Assembly: GCA_036925085.1 (NCBI GenBank)
Contig: JAUPFP010000019.1
Coordinates: forward strand, 254,001 to 318,000
Origin: Brachycybe producta
Taxonomy: Eukaryota; Arthropoda; Diplopoda; Playtdesmida; Andrognathidae
Length of the DNA stretch: 64,000 nucleotides
Reading direction: 5' to 3'
In this document: in pieces, positions 43,736 through 54,751 of the stretch
How positions within the stretch are numbered: position 1 is the stretch's first letter
How the letters are laid out: every line of letters begins with the position of its first letter
Translations under genes and position numbers: made by a program
Notes under the pieces: model-generated
Databases searched by the model: none
Told to the model about the DNA's origin: nothing
The model's input: only the letters and a program-made list of their open reading frames with translations

Positions 43736-45940
43736 GTCATAGTACTTCTTCTGTCGCAAATGGGCCTTGTGCAGGTTGGCCCTTGCGATTTCGACCTCTT
43801 CCGTGGCAACCACAGAAGGTGCTGCAGGGTTTGAATCCATAACCTTCGGTAGGAGAGGTGCCCGATTGTCGATTCGTAGTCGGGCCTCTCTTCCAAACAT
43901 TAAGCGGTATGGCGAGAACTTCGTCGACGTGTGGGTCGCAGTGTTGTACGCGAAGGTGGCGGCTTGGAGATGGAAATACCAATCCCGCTGTCCTTTTTCA
44001 GGTGTCAGGAGTCTCTTGACGGTCATCATTATAGTTTTGTTGGTCCTTTCCGCAAGACCGTCTCCTTGCGGAAAGTATGCTGTCGTGGTGGCGTGCTTTA
44101 TTCCCAGCTCGTCACACAGCGCCTGTGTGTCTTTAGCTGTAAAAGGTGTCCCCCGGTCGGTGATTATCCTCCTGGGCATCCCGATAAGATACACGATCGT
44201 ATCTTGGAGGAAATTCTTAGTTGTTTTGGCCGACTGGCTGTGCACAGCTCGTGTGAAACAGAATCTGGTGGCGTAATCCACTGCCAGGATGATGTGCTTG
44301 ACACCACCCAGTGATTTTGGCAGGGGACCGATGTAATCGATCCCCCAGCATTCACCTGGGTCTCCAACTTCCATTTCATGGAGGAACCCGGGCAGCTTGG
44401 ACTGTGGTGTCTTGCACTTTTGGCATATCTCGCACGTGCGCACATATTCGATGGTATCCTGCTTCCAGGTTGGCCAAAAGAACCGTTGGCACACCTTTTC
44501 CAATGTCTTATCCTGGCCGAAATGTCCGGCTTCAGGACTATCGTGTAAAAGTCTCAGAACTTCGGGTACCAGATGTTTGGGTACCACCGTCACGAGCTTG
44601 GGTGTTATGCTGCCCTGGTAGACAAGGGCACACAAAACCTCGTCTATGATGACATAGGTATGGTGAAGCTCGGTACTTGGATTGTTGCGAAGTTCGGTCT
44701 TAATCTGTGTCACGTTCGGGTCTCTTGTTTGTTCAACCGACCAATCCCAACGCAAAGTGACTGCGTAAACCACGCTGTCGTCGAGGTCATCTGGGGTAGC
44801 CTGCAGCTTCCAGTCCTCAGGAACGTCCACCGGACTCCGTGAAATGCAATCTGCATCCACGTGAGTGATGCCGGCTTTGTAGACTACGGTGTAGTCGTAT
44901 TCCTGGAGCAGCAGCTGCCAGCGGCCCAGGCGTCCTTGGAGTCGCTGTGCGGTTTTTAAGTAGCACAGTGCATGATGGTCGGTGACGATGACAAAGGCTT
45001 TGTTAAAGAGATAAGGTCTAAACTTGACGATGCCATACACCACTGCGAGGCACTCTTTATCTGTTGTTGAATAGTTTAATTCGGCGTCTCGGAGCACTCG
45101 AGAGACACCACCCAGGATCTGCAGTTCCTTAGATGGTGATTGTTGGTAGAGGATAGCTCCGATGCCGTAAGCAGAGGCGTCGGTGTGCATTTTGATTTCG
45201 GCATCTGGGTCGTAAATGGCCAATATTGGCGCGGTGACAAGTTTAGTCTTTAACAGAGTAAATGCTGCCTCTCTGTCGATCGTCCATAAAAAGGGCAGCC
45301 CCTTTTTGGTCATATCCGTGAGTGGTTTAGCGATGTGGGCAAAGTTAACAATAAATCGCCGGTAGAAACCGGCCATGCCCAGAAATCGCTTCACCTCCTT
45401 GACATTAGTAGGCGCCGCTAAGTCGGAGATGGCAACCACTTTCCTCGGGTCTGGACGCACTCCTTCTTTGGAGATGATGTGTCCCAGGTAGAGGACTTCG
45501 TCGTAGCCGAAGAAGCTCTTTTCGGGGTGAAGCTTCAACCCCGCCTCTCTTAGGAGTCCTAGGACGCAGTCCAACCTTTCCATAAACTGTTCAAAAGTCG
45601 CGCCGAATACGATGATGTCGTCTAGGTAGACTAGACAAGTCTCCCATTTGTGGCCAGCCAAAAGGATATCCAGGGCACGCTGCATAGTAGCAGGAGCGTT
45701 ACGCAGACCAAAGGGCATCCGATTGAATTCGAACAGCCCACCGGGTGTGATGAACGCGGTCTTCTCCCTATCCTCTTTGGCGACCTCAAATTGCCAATAG
45801 CCGGAGATCATGTCGAGGGTCGCGAAGATTCTCGACCCACGAAGCGAGTCTAAAGCATCATCGATTCGGGGTAGTGGGAAATTGTCTGGTTTGGTGATAT
45901 CGTTCAGGCGTCTAGTCAACGCAGAAACGCCATTGTCCAT
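43709..45940 (-). pseudogene. E5 reverse transcriptase, RNase H and integrase core, 743 codons
   Basis: A long open frame holding most of pol: FATLDMISGYWQ, MPFGLRNAP, LVYLDDIIVF; RNase H with HTDASAYG, TDKECLAV, TDHHALCY, HVDADCISR; integrase zinc finger HDSPEAGHFG with CEICQKCK; core WGIDYIGPL, IITDRGTPF, GLAERTNKT, so D, D and E are all present. The frame begins just after the RFCVD motif of RT: the preceding frame ends there because two bases are missing between VD and the expected YR. Apart from that break and the displaced C-terminus, the catalytic regions look intact. The role is reverse transcription and insertion of the element. Confidence 0.88.
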
Positions 45941-46691
45941 CCTTCTTCTTCACCAGGACTACTGCTGAAGCATAAGGAGACTTGGATTCGCTGGCTACTC
46001 CGGATTTGAGCATTTCCTCAACTGTCTTCCAGATGATCTCCCGCTGCTCGGGGCCACTCCTTCGGAGGGGTTCCCGCACGGGTGCATGATCGCCAGTATC
46101 GATTCGATGTTCCGTGAGGTTGGTACATCCAAGTTCCGACGTTTCTAGCGCGAAGACATCTCGATAGGATCTCAAAAGATCCATTAGAATGCGCCTCTGG
46201 CCATTACGTAATCGAGGCCCGAGTTGCATTGCTTCATCGAATTTAGCGCCTGACTCTTTTGTCATGATCGGGTCAGCGTTTGAAGTGGTCTTTACTTCAA
46301 CCGTTTCGAAGCAGTAGTCTTTTTGTACATGGGCTATCACTTCGCCGGAGGCCAGGGTCAATGGCCCCATAGTGGTGTTCAGGACCTTGACTAGGAAGCT
46401 GTTGCTGTTACAGCCTCGCATAATGCCGGGGGCCACCCAGACCCCCCTCGAGGCGCGTAGCTTCTCGTCAGGAGAGACCACGAAAAGATCCTGATCTGTG
46501 AGGATCCCAGAGGCCTCTACCTCCACTAGTGTTGTCCCATGGCCAGTGAGCTGCGTTAGCCCTTTGACTACTAGGTATTCGTCCGGTTGCTGCATAAGCT
46601 TGACTTCAATGGGAGCGGTGTCCGACTCCCCAAGAGTGGCTGGCGTGATTTCTTCCAGAGCACTCTTGACGTACGCCTGAATACTCTGCCT
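45912..46691 (-). pseudogene. E5 pre-RT region and first RT motifs
   Basis: The frame runs from the stop of the protease ORF (46694-46692) without further interruption to RFCVD at 45914. It includes LVVKGLTQLTGHGTTLVEVEASG, LTEHRIDTG and SPYASAVVLVKKKDG. It is in the same frame as the gag-protease ORF upstream, from which one TGA codon separates it. The first ATG (46595) may not be used; the region is normally part of one polyprotein, as in E2 and E3 where no stop occurs at this place. Confidence 0.8.
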
Positions 46692-48113
46692 TCAGAGTGC
46701 TGATTCAAAAAGGTCGTCTTCTAAGTAGACTTTATTGGTCTGCATAGACACAAGGAGCTTCAGTGCCCTACCCAGGTCTCGGCCTAAGATGGCGTCGGGT
46801 GGGCCAGTGATAACCAGCAGGCGGCCCGTGGCAGATTGTTTGGCAATTTCCACAGTAGCGGAGACTTGCCCTGCCACGGCGATGGTGTTTCCTCCAACTC
46901 CCTCAATCCTTGGCGGATGAGCCATAGGCTTGATGTTGAGTTGGAGCTGCTTTGCAAGTGCCTTGGATATTACGCTACCATGAGCCCCGGTGTCTACGAG
47001 CATGCGGACCTCTTTGCCATTGATAGTGACAGTGATTTTCGGACTGTCATCACTGACACTATGATCTCCGATCTCTTGAGGCATGCAAGTATTCTTCAGT
47101 TGTCTATATAGGTCTTTCAGCATCCGGCGGCAACAAGGGCGCCCTTGGAGTGAAGTCCCACCACCTGGAGCCAAGATGGCGACCACCTCATTGGCGGTGC
47201 AACCCAAGGCGGCGGTGGCGAGGTTAATGACCTCAAGGGTACCATGCCAGGTAGTTAGGTCATCCATTCCCCAAGTTAACTCCGGGATGTAGTTGACCAT
47301 CATTATTGGCATGCCGGCCGGTGCTCTGTCATAATTGGTTGTCTCAGGAGGCATGTCCGGTACCATGACCACACTACGGTGGTCCGTATCGGAGGTCTCC
47401 CTTGTGAAATCGTAGGTCGGGTGCGCGTACTGATGTTCTGTACGCTCATAGTTTGTATAGCGCGGTACATAGTACGCGCGCTCTTCAGGTATCGTATATG
47501 GACCTGGTACATGTCGTCTGTAGTATGAATCGTAGCAGGGCTCGTACGGCTCTCGGTGCCCGACAGCGTACGGCGGAGAGTTGTCTGATTCGCTACGATA
47601 TTGGCGATATTGTGGTGTTGTAGTACATGTAGTCGGTAGTGGTGGCGCAGGCGGCGGTTGGGTGTCATTATGAATAATCATCATGTGAGTGATCTGTATT
47701 TTTAGTTCATTAAGTTGATGCATGATGGTGTTGAGTTTGCAACCATCACACGACTGTGTGGGAAGTGGATCTGGTAGTAGCGGAGGTCGCTCCTGTTGAT
47801 ATCTGGAGTAACATGTGGACGACATTAGGCGTCGAAATGTACTATTGTTTGTGGACCGAGCCGTGCGCCGCGACTGTTGATGCACATCATTACTTTGGGT
47901 GCCGCCACTTCGTGGCACCCACCAGGTCCCAGGTTGAATAACTGGATCCATGGTGGGTTCGAGTGGGACAGCCACACGTGATGATGCGGCGTATTGTGGA
48001 TCGTATGTCTGTGATGTTGCATAGGCCCTCCACAATGCTGATGGATATATGCTTCCCCTGGAGTGCAGAAGAGCCCTCCGGGCGGTCCCAGTTAATCGTG
48101 GGTGAGCATCCAT
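46692..48113 (-). CDS. E5 gag-protease ORF lacking the gag core and zinc knuckle
   Basis: An open frame with its first ATG at 48113 (MDAHPRLTG; the frame is open to 48212). The N-terminal 300 residues are rich in P, Y, T and R and resemble the start of E4 gag (both have YY/RRH/YTP-type composition). The capsid core and CCHC knuckle present in E1 and E4 are absent. The frame goes directly to ELTWGMDDLTTWHGTL, which in E4 lies after the knuckle. Protease follows: RMLVDTGAHGSVIS, EGVGGNTIAVAG, AILGRDLGRALKLLVS, KVYLEDDLF. The ORF ends with TGA in frame with the next segment. The deletion relative to E4 is about 1.2 kb and leaves the frame open. The protease looks intact; particle assembly from this copy should not be possible. 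Confidence 0.8.
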   Translation of the reverse strand: MDAHPRLTGTARRALLHSRGSIYPSALWRAYATSQTYDPQYAASSRVAVPLEPTMDPVIQPGTWWVPRSGGTQSNDVHQQSRRTARSTNNSTFRRLMSSTCYSRYQQERPPLLPDPLPTQSCDGCKLNTIMHQLNELKIQITHMMIIHNDTQPPPAPPLPTTCTTTPQYRQYRSESDNSPPYAVGHREPYEPCYDSYYRRHVPGPYTIPEERAYYVPRYTNYERTEHQYAHPTYDFTRETSDTDHRSVVMVPDMPPETTNYDRAPAGMPIMMVNYIPELTWGMDDLTTWHGTLEVINLATAALGCTANEVVAILAPGGGTSLQGRPCCRRMLKDLYRQLKNTCMPQEIGDHSVSDDSPKITVTINGKEVRMLVDTGAHGSVISKALAKQLQLNIKPMAHPPRIEGVGGNTIAVAGQVSATVEIAKQSATGRLLVITGPPDAILGRDLGRALKLLVSMQTNKVYLEDDLFESAL

Positions 48114-50409
48114 TGTATTAAGGCTTGTGCAACACGTAGTGGTCAATGTAAGTCGGTGTTTTGTAGGTTTGGCCGTTGATCCCGCTGTAGATCGCGGTCT
48201 TTTCGTCGGCAACCGACACTATCGTACCCTTATACACTGAGTGACGATAGTTTACCTACGTTTAATAAAGATGGTATAGTTGTTTAAGTGGCTGTGTTGG
48301 TGTTGGCGTTGTTCTTCAGTTGGGTGTGACGATCCCAACTGGTACAGTGTGTTTGTAAATTCTTTATTGAGTATCAATTTTGGTAAGATCTCTCTCTACA
48401 CGTGGTATTTGGTGACCACGTGGAGGTTATACGAATCCCCAAAAGTCTCGATGAAGAAACAACAGATGTACAATGCAATTGCGAGCGTGGTACACCACCC
48501 AATCGAAATTGCACTGCGGAAAGTGAATTAGAAATGAAAGTGTATTGCAGTTGCCTGAAGAAGAGGCAAGCAATACGAAGAGTAAAGCTAGAGCGCGGTG
48601 CCCGCACTTTTAGTTTTACTTGGAAACTAGAATCAAGAGTGTGTGTGTAAAGAACACACAAAGAACAAAAAGTTCAAGATGGCTGAACTTTTTAAATGCA
48701 CAAACAAAGGAGAAGTTCAAGATGGCTGAACTTTCCTGAAAGCAAGAGAAGAAAGCTGTTTTACTTGGAAAGTTTAAAACTTAGGTGCGGTGCCCGCACA
48801 TCAAAAGTTTTAATTTAGTTTTATTAAAACAGTAAAACAGTGTAGAAATTTAAGTGTGTTCAACAAGCTAAGTGCTTGGTGAACCAGAAGAAATGTTTAG
48901 ACTGTAGAAATTTTGAGTCCTCACTGCTGGATGGCTCTAGATGAAAAAGACAGAGTCAGTGCCCAGTGAGGGACTATGTTGAGTAGAATGAAGAAGTCCG
49001 TAGGTGGCGCTGTGGTGGCCACTTCCGGTCAGTTTATTGCAATGTCCAAAAATTGATGATTGAAAAGTTCCTCCGGGGCACGTTTTTATGGTGGCCAGGA
49101 GAAAGACACAAAAAGAGAGAAAATTCAAAGAAAAAGAGAAGTTTTCTCTAACAAGAGGAACTCCGCCAGGGGGCGCGTGAGTGCAACCCTCTGGAAGAGA
49201 AGAGAAGAGAAGAGGACACAAAAAGATGAGAGAAGGTACAACAATGAGTCACATGGAGCGAAAAACCACTCCGTTGGCGCTTTTTGAAGAGTGTCCGGTC
49301 GATCCAAGATGGCGGCCGGGCTTCAGTGCTGTCCAATGGAGAAAGTTCATGTGATGATGCATTGAGGTGATGATGATGAAGAAACTGAAGAACATGACTT
49401 GGGACATAGAGGGTCCCAAGGGAAACACAAGTGTAAAAACAAAGAACAAAGAAAAGGGGGGACAAGAAAGTCCCACGTGGCTAGGAAAAGTGTGTTTTAA
49501 GCTTGTAAGCCCCCTAACAATGAAATAGAGTTAGGGAGAATCTTGCTTGAAAATTAAAGATGAAGAGTGAAGATAATAGGACATTTTAAAAGACACACAC
49601 GTCCTTTAAAAGCCTATTAATAGGTGAATAGATTAGTAGATGAGATTTGTTTGCTCATCTCTTAATGAGACTGCAAACTCCTCTCGGAGAGTAAAAAGAA
49701 TTTGTTTAAAGTGTTGCCCACGTGGTGTGGGTTTCACTTTGAAAATTAAAGAAGAGTGAAGGTGACAGTGGGTGATTGTAATGGAAACATGAAATACAAA
49801 AACACGGACGGAAACACGTGTGTCCAAACGGTTGTCCACTTTCCGAGTGCTAAGCGGTCAGCAGACAAAAGTTCGTTCCCACGTGTCTCTAAGGACAGGA
49901 CACAGAATCGCGCGGTCGACACGTGGTGTGTGTAGCCACAAGTCTCTTTCGCGATTCCACAAAAACGGTACCATGCGGTTGGCTTTGACGTGATCGAGGG
50001 CCTCCATACATGGTCCCAACATAAAAAGGCGCCACGCGGTTGGCTTTGACGCTATCGAGGGCCTCCATACGTGGTTCCAACACAAAGGACGCCGCGCGGT
50101 TGGCTTTGACGTGATCGAGGGCCTCCATACGCGGTTTTACAAAGGCGCCACGTGGTCGACTTTGACGCTATCGAGGGTCTCCACACGTGGTTCCAACACA
50201 AAGGACGCCGCGCGGTTGACTTTGACGTGATCGAGGGTCTCCATACGCGGTTTTACAGACAGGCGCCACGCGGTTGACTTTGACGCTATCGAGGGTCTCC
50301 ATACGTGGTTCCAACATAGAAAGGACGGACGAAGCCTCGTGAGGCACAATCACGAGACTTAGGACAAAGGACGGCTTCTGTTTACAGGTCGGAGAAGGCA
50401 GATGGAGCT
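48114..50409 (-). other. E5 leader (5' untranslated region), 2.3 kb
   Basis: A long noncoding leader homologous to the two leader parts of E4. It includes the CACGTG inverted repeat (48399-48422), a CCGGAAGTGGCCACC block (49011-49027) and tandem repeats at 49975-50330. Short open frames across it are repeats or chance. Confidence 0.7.
49975..50330 (-). repeat. E5 leader tandem repeats, ~58-bp units in a dimeric pattern
   Basis: Six units sharing TTTGACG, TATCGAGGG or GATCGAGGG, TCTCCATACG and CGCGCGGTTG. Units alternate between a form with GACGCTATCGAGGG...GTGGTTCCAACA and a form with GACGTGATCGAGGG...GCGGTTTTACA, giving a period of about 115 bp. E4 has only one or two diverged units here. 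Confidence 0.8.
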
Positions 50410-50428
50410 ATACCCCGCACCTCCACCA
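50410..50428 (-). other. E5 primer binding site
   Basis: On the minus strand TGGTGGAGGTGCGGGGTAT, two bases after the 5' LTR; same sequence as at E4. It should pair with a tRNA 3' end. Confidence 0.8.
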
Positions 50429-50430
50429 AA

Positions 50431-51116
50431 TGTGAGCTTTTGACATCAACCAATATTTTATTACCAACCTTTAGATGACATCTTCTACTTTTCGTTTCTT
50501 CTCTGAGCAGTATGACACCTGCACAGAGAAGATCCGAGCTGTAGAGAGAGCTGGATGGAGATAGATTGTAGTCACTCTTCTGCATGGGGGTGAAATCGAT
50601 GCAGGAGAGTGGCGGCCATCTCTCTCTCTTCCGGTTGATGCTGATATACATCTTCTCCATCGGTATCCCGACCAGAGAAGATGTTGTAGCTGCTGAGAAT
50701 CGTATAGCTCCTGCCCTATGAAACCTCCGGCCTCTGAAGAGAAGTTATTTACATAGACATAAAGACAACGCTACTTCTTGTTACAACACTTTTATTCATT
50801 CCTTGTAAGAAGTACAGATACAAGGGTGAATAGTAAAATACTAACTGTGAATCCTCAGGCCCATGATTTGGAATGTATCTCAAAAACAGGCAAAGGAAAG
50901 AACTTAGGAACAAAGAGGAACACGGTCCTTTTATACCTTGGACCTGTGTACACCTGCGAGGTGTAACCAGGTCCAAGTGACCATGGTCCTTTATGTATCA
51001 ATCCGCCGCTTGGGCATGAGTCAGAAAGGTGAGTCAGAGAGGAGGGAGGGACGGTTGAGAGTTGTTTACCCCCCAGGCTATGGTTTTGGCGGGATCACGA
51101 TTTACAGGGTGTTACA
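50431..51116 (-). mobile_element. E5 5' LTR, 686 bp
   Basis: TG...CA ends on the minus strand; promoter inverted repeat, TATA box and poly(A) signal as in the 3' LTR. The outer flank is ATAT (51117-51120), matching ATAT at 41074-41077, consistent with a 4-bp target duplication although the target is itself a TA repeat. Confidence 0.93.
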
Positions 51117-51196
51117 ATATATATATATACATATACACATATATATATACATATACACATATATATATATACATATACATGTATACATATATATAT
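51117..51196. repeat. TA/TACA microsatellite, middle part
   Basis: Simple sequence between the two LTR insertions, continuous in type with 40822-41077 and 51883-52057. Confidence 0.9.
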
Positions 51197-51882
51197 TGTA
51201 ACACCCTGTAAATCGTGATCCCGCCAAAACCATAGCCTGGGGGGTAAACAACTCTCAACCGTCCCTCCCTCCTCTCTGACTCACCTTTCTGACTCATGCC
51301 CAAGTGGCGGATTGATACATAAAGGACCATGGTCACTTGGACCTGGTTACACCTCGCAGGTGTACACAGGTCCAAGGTATAAAAGGACCATGTTCCTCTT
51401 TGTTCCTCAGTTCTTTCCTTTGCCTGTTTTTGCGATACATTCCAAATCATGGGCCTGAGGATTTCCAGTTAGTATATTACTATTCACCCTTGTATCTGTA
51501 CTTCTTACAAGGAATGAATAAAAGTGTTGTAACAAGAAGTAGCGTTGTCTCTATGTTTATGTAAATAACTTCTCTTCAGAGGCCGGAGGTTTCATAGGGC
51601 AGGAGCTATACGATTCTCAGCAGCTACAACATCTTCTCTAGTCGGAATACCGATGGAGAAGATGTATATCAGCATCAACCGGAAGAGAGAGAGATGGCCG
51701 CCACTCTCCTGCATCGATTTCACCCCCATGCAGAAGAGTGACTACAATCTATCTCCATCCAGCTCTCTCTACAGCTCGGATCTTCTCTGTGCAGGTGTCG
51801 TACTGCTCAGAGAAGAAACGAAAAGTAGAAAATGTCATCTAAAGGTTGGTAATAAAATATTGGTTGATGTCAAAAGCTCACA
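51197..51882 (+). mobile_element. Solo LTR of the E5 family, plus strand
   Basis: TGTAACACCCTGTAAATCG to AAAGCTCACA, 686 bp, flanked by ATAT on both sides. Only a few differences from the E5 5' LTR are visible, and it has the 13 bp absent from the E5 3' LTR. It contains TTACACCTCGCAGGTGTACAC, TATAAAAGG and GAATGAATAAAAG. No internal sequence adjoins it. Confidence 0.92.
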
Positions 51883-51987
51883 ATATATACATATACATGT
51901 ATACATATATATATATACATATACATGTATACATATATATATATACATATATATATATATACATATACACATATACACATATATATA

Positions 51988-52036
<49 letters not shown>

Positions 52037-52057
52037 TAATATATATATATATAATTT
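51883..52057. repeat. TA/TACA microsatellite, right part
   Basis: Continuation of the simple-sequence tract after the solo LTR. Confidence 0.9.
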
Positions 52058-52568
52058 AGTAATTTTTGTAGTCCAAATTTTAAAAAAAATATCTCAGGAA
52101 CAAAACATTAGACTGCAGTGGCGCCGTAAGGGGAGAAAAGCAAATAATAGGGATGCGTAACTTTTTAAAGAATTTGAATACCAATGATGTATTTTGAACA
52201 ATTTAAGACTTGTGACAATTTTACACTAATTGCACAGATTAGAGATGTCAACGGTTTAGAACCAGTTTGCCAATTACTGGAACTAATAAAATCAGTTCGC
52301 CTCTGTTCCAAAAAATTGCGAACCGCAAACTGGTGCAAAACAAGTCCAAACCAAGTAGAAACCATTCGGTTCAACCCGTTGCCACCTCTAGCACAGATTT
52401 CTAGATAAATCTTGAGCATAATAAATATTTTAACTGGAGGTGAGACGAATACTAACTTTTCTCGAATCCGAATCCTAAAATCTTCTGAATCCCTCAAATC
52501 CTTCATATACGAATCCTATATTATTCATTAAGATACAAATAAATGAAATAATTTTTATATATATAATA
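52058..52568. repeat. AT-rich spacer ending in left part of repeat R
   Basis: 52470-52550 matches 8830-8890 (AATCCCTCAAATCCTTCATA, TATTATTCATTAAG). The right part of repeat R resumes at about 55340. No gene is seen. Confidence 0.55.
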
Positions 52569-53130
52569 TCCCAGCTCTGTGTGTGTGTGTGTGTGGAGTA
52601 ACGCTTTACAAAACCCTTGAAGCACATCGAAATTTATATAAATTTAAATAAATGAAGAAATGAACAGCTTTTTTTTTTCTCAAGGTCAACTATATGTTGC
52701 ACCCTTCCCATCCAAGAACCCCATGATATTAAATTGGAGAGGGGAAAAGGTTGGAAAGTGTAGAAGGGGAGAGAGAGAAACGTGGATTGTTGAAAAAAGT
52801 AGGAGGGGGTGGCTGAAATTGAAATGAAAAGAGTAAAAAGGAACAAACGACGCGCATGAGCACACCAGAGAAAATGAAAAGCTCATTTTCTCTTTCAAAT
52901 ATAAAAAAGGTGAAGAGATAATAGTAGCAAAATTAAACTAGAATTTATCACAGGCAACTGTGCCCAGCATTAGAATTTATTTTGCTCAGCTGTTTTATGA
53001 ACGTCATCAATTTCTAATTGGTTTGTTACTTGGTCTGACGTCATAAAAGGGCGGAGGAAAAGAAATTCTAAGGCAGGACACATTGCCTGTTAATTTTGCT
53101 CCCGTCATTTATAATGAGTTACCCCACTAG
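52569..53130 (+). mobile_element. Helitron-like nonautonomous element B, 562 bp
   Basis: It starts TCCCAGCTCTGTGTG after A and ends ACCCCACTAG before T. An internal inverted repeat pairs CCCAGCATTAGAATTT with GAAATTCTAAGGCAGG (seen more perfectly in C and D). The end hairpin CCCGTCATTTATAATGAG is degenerate. It matches A, C and D over most of its length. No Rep-helicase gene is present. Confidence 0.6.
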
Positions 53131-53137
53131 TTATATA

Positions 53138-54742
53138 TACAGTGCGTTTCATACAGTGTATATATAGACGCACCCCAAAAATGGGTTATATCTCGAGTTA
53201 AACTTGATGGATTCGCCTGAAATTTTCATCATAAACAGACCATCTTTTATTACAAACTTTCTGCTAAACAGAATTTTTTTTCTTAAAAAGGTAAAAATTA
53301 AAAAAATTAAAAACCGGAAAATGGCCGTTTCATAATTATAGACGCACTAGACGCACCTTTTCACTTTAATTAATTATTGTGACAAAATAACATTTGGAAC
53401 ACAACAGTAACATTAAAATTTATAAGGTATATGACTTTCCTGATGTTTTAGACCTTAAAACGTTGTTTTCTACATACTTTAAACTAGATTTATAAACATA
53501 TATACAAAAATTCTGTCCCGAAGCAGCTAAAATGGCACTTTTCAGCTTTGATATTGTAGTATAATAATGGCCATCTGCTTAATAATCATGTACAATGATG
53601 TCCCAAAAGTTTTCTACAAGATTTAAGTCCGGGGACACGCCGGCCATTCGAGAGTTGTGATATTTTGGTTCCGTAACCATTCCTTCATTAGGTTATTGGA
53701 GGAAATTGGGCATTTTCTTGCTGGGATACTAAGCTAATGCTATGGAATTCATGTTTTATGGCAGTACATATTCTCGTAACAATGTCTGATAATCGCTGAT
53801 ATTTCTTTTGGTTGAAATAAAGGCTGAGCCTGCTTTTCAAATACTAAGCTGCTCGTACCAAAGGCACTAAATCTTCCCCATATTATTAGGCTCCCCACTG
53901 CCAAAATTTTGTTTAGAAAAATATTGTGGTTTTCTCCTCACATCTTTATAATATGAATAAAATAATAAAAACCATCAGAACCATCTTGGATGAATTTTTT
54001 CCAATGGTGGTGGGGGACTGACAATATGTGAAGTATTTAGCACCTTTGGAATGAGGAGCTTTGCCTTTATTTCAACCAAAACAAATATCAGCGATTATCA
54101 GACATTGTTACGAGAGTATGTACTGCCATAAAACATCGATTCCATAGTATTAGCTTAGTATTCCAGCAAGAAAATTCCCCAGTTTCCTCCAATAACCTAA
54201 TGAAGGAATGGTTACAGAACCAAAATATCACCACCATAGAAAGGTCGGCGTGTCCCCCAGACTTAAATCTTGTAGAAAACTTTTGGGACATCATCCTACG
54301 TGATTATTAAGCAGATTGCCATAATTATACTGCAATATCAAAGCTGAAAAGTGCCATTTTAGCTGCTTCGGGACAGAATTTCTGTATATGTGTTTATAAA
54401 TCTAGTTTAAAGTATGTAGAAAACAACGTTTTAAGTTCTAAAATATCAGGACAGTCATAAACGTTATAAATTTTAATGTTAGTGTTGTGTTCCGAATGTT
54501 ATTTTGTCACAATAATTAATTAAAGTGAAAAGTTCATTAGTGCGTCTATAATTATGAAACGACCATTTTCCAGTTATTAATTTTTTTAATTTTTACCTTT
54601 TTAAGAAAAAGAATTCTGTTTAGCAGAACATTTGTAATAAAAGATGAACTGTTTATGGTGAAAGTTTCAGGCGACTCCATCAAGTTTAACTCGAGATATA
54701 ACCCATTTTTGGGGTGTGTCTATCTATATGAAACGCACTGTA
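53138..54742. mobile_element. Tc1/mariner-derived foldback element with ~685-bp inverted arms
   Basis: It is flanked by TA at both ends. Both ends begin CAGTGCGTTTCATA and continue with ACCCCAAAAATGGGTTATAT. The arms 53140-53825 and 54055-54740 are inverted copies of the 3' part of a Tc1-type transposase gene. The right arm reads WLQNQN and then PPDLNLVENFWD on the plus strand, the classic Tc1 DDE-domain segment near the third acidic residue. The left arm and spacer carry the same gene on the minus strand (SAFGTSSL, KAGSAFISTK). Stops and frame changes are frequent and the N-terminal DNA-binding half is missing, so no transposase is made. Confidence 0.8.
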
Positions 54743-54751
54743 TACATTAAG

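Noticed and set aside
49858..50353. Repeated ORFs with VKANRVAP / VKVNRVAP motifs
   Set aside because: Translation of the leader tandem repeats, different frames equally open, no conservation in E4.
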